A DNA stretch of 64,000 nucleotides from NCBI GenBank assembly GCA_025024175.1, contig QCXZ01000064.1:21014286-21078285 (forward strand). The letters run 5' to 3'. The stretch's first letter is position 1; each line of letters begins with the position of its first letter. The position numbers and the translations under genes are program-made. This DNA is from Rhyzopertha dominica. Taxonomy: Eukaryota > Arthropoda > Insecta > Coleoptera > Bostrichidae. Below the pieces are notes generated by a model that saw only the letters and a list, made by a program, of their open reading frames with translations, searched no databases and was not told the DNA's origin. This document shows, piece after piece, positions 61,734-64,000 of this stretch.

Positions 61734-62155
61734 ATACATATTTAAATATACAATGTATTCAGAATTAGATATTAATAAAGTTGAAACTGGCTGAAATGCT
61801 TAACGCAGAACGTCATAGATAAGTGCCGTATTCGACACTAAAAAAATTGTATTTTCTGCCTTTTTTTGGATGTCGTCTGTTGAAATCTTCCCCCACTCAG
61901 GAATAGACTTTAGTTACTTATTGTGAATTTGATGTTTTGTTTATACATAAAAATATTTCAAAACAAAATAATATGCTGAAAATTATTTGAAAAGAAAACA
62001 AATGAAACCTCAGGACGCCACTCACTCACTCAAACAAACAACATCCAGCTAATACAATATCAATATTTTTGCAATCTTTTTCACCGAAATGCGAGTTTAA
62101 GAAATAAAATTTTTAATAGATAAATTTATTAATAAAATCAACAACAACTACCTAT
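61734..62155. other. Flank between PLE copy and inverted TRMU exon
   Basis: AT-rich. From about 61999 onward it is the reverse complement of sequence at 42822 and lower. No gene. Confidence 0.5.
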
Positions 62156-62554
62156 TCATTTAACATGCATCGTAAGCCTCTCTTTTCTTTTGTCTTCCAC
62201 AGAATATTTTTCTATACTTTTTGATAACCTGCTCATTTCGTTATTCTTTAACCAATCTAAAATGAAGTTTGTAGGTGAAAACAATATTTTTGCACTTCCT
62301 AGACATTCACTGCCTTTGTACAGAACAGCGTATTGGCCAGGAGTTAGTGATCTTTTACTCTTCCATAATTTTATAATCAAACCCTTATCAGTTTGACACA
62401 CCACACAAGGATCTATAGTTTCAACATGTTGGAATTTAAAACCGCAATCAAGTACACCACACTTTTCCAGCTCCTCAGGTTTGGAATGGATCCAGTGCGG
62501 CTCAGAGGTGAATATTAAGCGATTGTACAAGGCTGAGTGATTTGTACCCTGGGC
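62156..62554 (-). CDS. TRMU: TRMU last exon, intact inverted copy
   Basis: A 399 nt terminal exon that follows an acceptor (TTTTAG on the minus strand). Its phase fits directly onto the TRMU exon ending at 32329 (phase 0). It encodes [12 protein letters not shown], the conserved [19 protein letters not shown] barrel of the C-terminal domain, and a lysine-rich end before TGA. It lies on the strand opposite to the other TRMU exons and 20 kb beyond the damaged copy at 42273-42676. Either it is a real inverted duplicate without the rest of the gene or, more likely, this contig is placed backwards. Confidence 0.85.
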   Translation of the reverse strand, partial: AQGTNHSALYNRLIFTSEPHWIHSKPEELEKCGVLDCGFKFQHVETIDPCVVCQTDKGLIIKLWKSKRSLTPGQYAVLYKGSECLGSAKILFSPTNFILDWLKNNEMSRLSKSIEKYSVEDKRKERLTMHVK

Positions 62555-64000
62555 CTAAAAGAGAAATTTTATAGTTCATCTGGCTGTGATACATTTATTA
62601 AAAAAATTGTTCACTTCATATTACTGATTATACTGATACTAGTATACAGGGTGTCCTGAAGAGAACAGCCCTTAATTTTTTTCTCTGCAACTGTGGCATA
62701 TTTATTTTAGTAGAGATACTAAACATAAACGTTCCTTCACAACCATTTTCTAAATGAAAAAAGTGACTGTCACCTCAACACATTAACTGTCAAATGACTT
62801 CTTTATGAATTGTAAAGTTGGCTTCCTGTACAGTGCGGGTGGCAAACTGGCTACATCATTTTGTGCTACCTGAGCCGCCGGCGTACAAGAGGTAGGTTAT
62901 GTTTCTAGATAACTTGGATGCCGGCAGTTCAGGTTACGTGCAATTCCCTGTATACAAATGTTGTTCGATGCAAAATAAAGATGTACACCAGTGGCTTGGC
63001 AATTGGCGCATGCAAAATGCGAAAAACATTAATCTGAAGATGAAATTTTGTTTATGTGTTATATGATACATATTACAAAAAAAATACAGTAATACTCAAA
63101 AGAGGCCATGGAAATACAATACACGATNTTTCTAGACAGGTATTGCAATATATTTTCGCTGATTTCGTTGCTACTTTCCAACTTTGTTCTGCAGCTAGCT
63201 TCTTATAACAAAATAAACATCTTTTTCTAACTTTTCTATTTTTTTTTGCACTTTTCTTCGGTTTCTTTGATTTTTCTTATATTATTCTTCGTTTCTTATC
63301 CTGTATTGCTACTTCAAATCATCTCCAAAAGCAACGCCACCAAAGCTTCTCGAAATTTTCTCACAGAGTTTTAGACGTTTGATGCACCGGCTTGTATATG
63401 ACTAATACATTAACCACAGATGTCCCCATCAATACTTCTATGGCAACTTTATGTTTTTCGGATTGGAGAAGAATAAGCAGTCAACTGCTTTTTGTCTGTG
63501 TTTAGGTCTAAATTATGTTAAGTAGACAGCATTAGAACATATCTTTTGTCTTTCCACTTAGAGACTATTATTCGATCGTCAGTTTCTTTTAGCTTTGCTG
63601 CCACAACTTCTTTAGTGAACCTTATCTATTTTCTATTATGGACCCATCCAAAGGAATTTTTCTGCTTAAAAGTTGTTTTGCAACAGGAATGCTGGTATAG
63701 TAGTTACTTACATACTAATGGTATTTTCCAGGAACATACTGTCTAAATTTTAATCACCCACGTAAGGGAACCATTTTTTATCAATTGCTATCACTTTTAT
63801 ATATTTATATTTTATATCATAAATTAAAGAGACAAACTAATGGTTTGATTTTATGAACAGGATTATATTATCAATTAATTACAGTAAAACTGCTTAACTT
63901 CTTGCACACTAAAAACTCGATTCAAAACAAATGGTCGTTGACACCCTGCAACCGTATTGGTTACTTTCAAGCCTATAAATCCCACACATTTTATGTATTG
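62555..64000. repeat. Right arm of the >2 kb inverted duplication
   Basis: Reverse complement of about 42272 down to 40823, continuing past the window edge. Identity is very high apart from small indels. A CAGGGTGTCC element end occurs at about 62646. No gene inside. Confidence 0.88.

Noticed and set aside
62156..62530. A separate short gene starting at an internal Met
   Set aside because: Sequence continues upstream in frame to a splice acceptor, and the product is the TRMU C-terminal domain, so it is an exon and not a stand-alone gene.

Overview
This is animal nuclear DNA, most likely from an insect. It is AT-rich, its genes have several exons with GT-AG introns, and it is full of transposable elements. 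I can rebuild six single-copy eukaryotic genes from splice sites and protein similarity: a roadblock-type dynein light chain, exosome subunit RRP41/EXOSC4, mitochondrial trifunctional protein beta subunit (HADHB), the RPA 32 kDa subunit (RPA2), the mitochondrial tRNA 2-thiouridylase TRMU, and the spliceosomal protein RBMX2. The insect assignment is an inference from element content (BEL/Pao, Penelope-like, mariner, many MITEs) and gene style; I cannot name a species.

Layout. 1-5.5 kb is gene-free, with (AT)n tracts, a solo Penelope-type hairpin carrying a hammerhead ribozyme, and two fold-back MITEs. 5.6-7.1 kb holds a divergent pair, dynein light chain (-) and EXOSC4 (+), 217 bp apart. 7.7-9.0 kb is a nested pair of MITEs. 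10.1-19.0 kb is HADHB (+), whose introns hold a hAT-like MITE, a fold-back element with a LINE fragment, and a mariner transposase relic. 21.5-30.8 kb is RPA2 (-); its 8.2 kb fourth intron holds a 5.6 kb tandem and inverted Penelope-like (PLE) insertion. TRMU starts at 31.3 kb, divergent from RPA2. Its fifth intron holds an apparently intact 5.7 kb BEL/Pao retrotransposon. Its last exon appears twice: damaged at 42.3 kb (+) and intact but inverted at 62.2-62.6 kb (-).

42.8-44.6 kb is an indel-rich second BEL/Pao fragment that runs into a 100-N gap. After the gap comes about 8.06 kb of a 126 bp tandem satellite (about 64 monomers). RBMX2 (+) is at 54.9-55.7 kb. Then come another fold-back copy, a DDE transposase relic, a Harbinger-like MITE, a tRNA-like SINE head and a palindromic PLE copy with a 13 bp target-site duplication. 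The window ends inside the inverted duplicate of 40.8-42.8 kb.

The most interesting biology is the set of hammerhead ribozymes in the terminal repeats of at least three different Penelope-type families. They share the core CTGANGA...GAAA, and stem I is kept paired by compensating changes from family to family. The most important caution is structural: the inverted duplication, the homopolymer-type indels and the 100-N gap together suggest that the contig to the right of the gap is mis-oriented or duplicated in the assembly.
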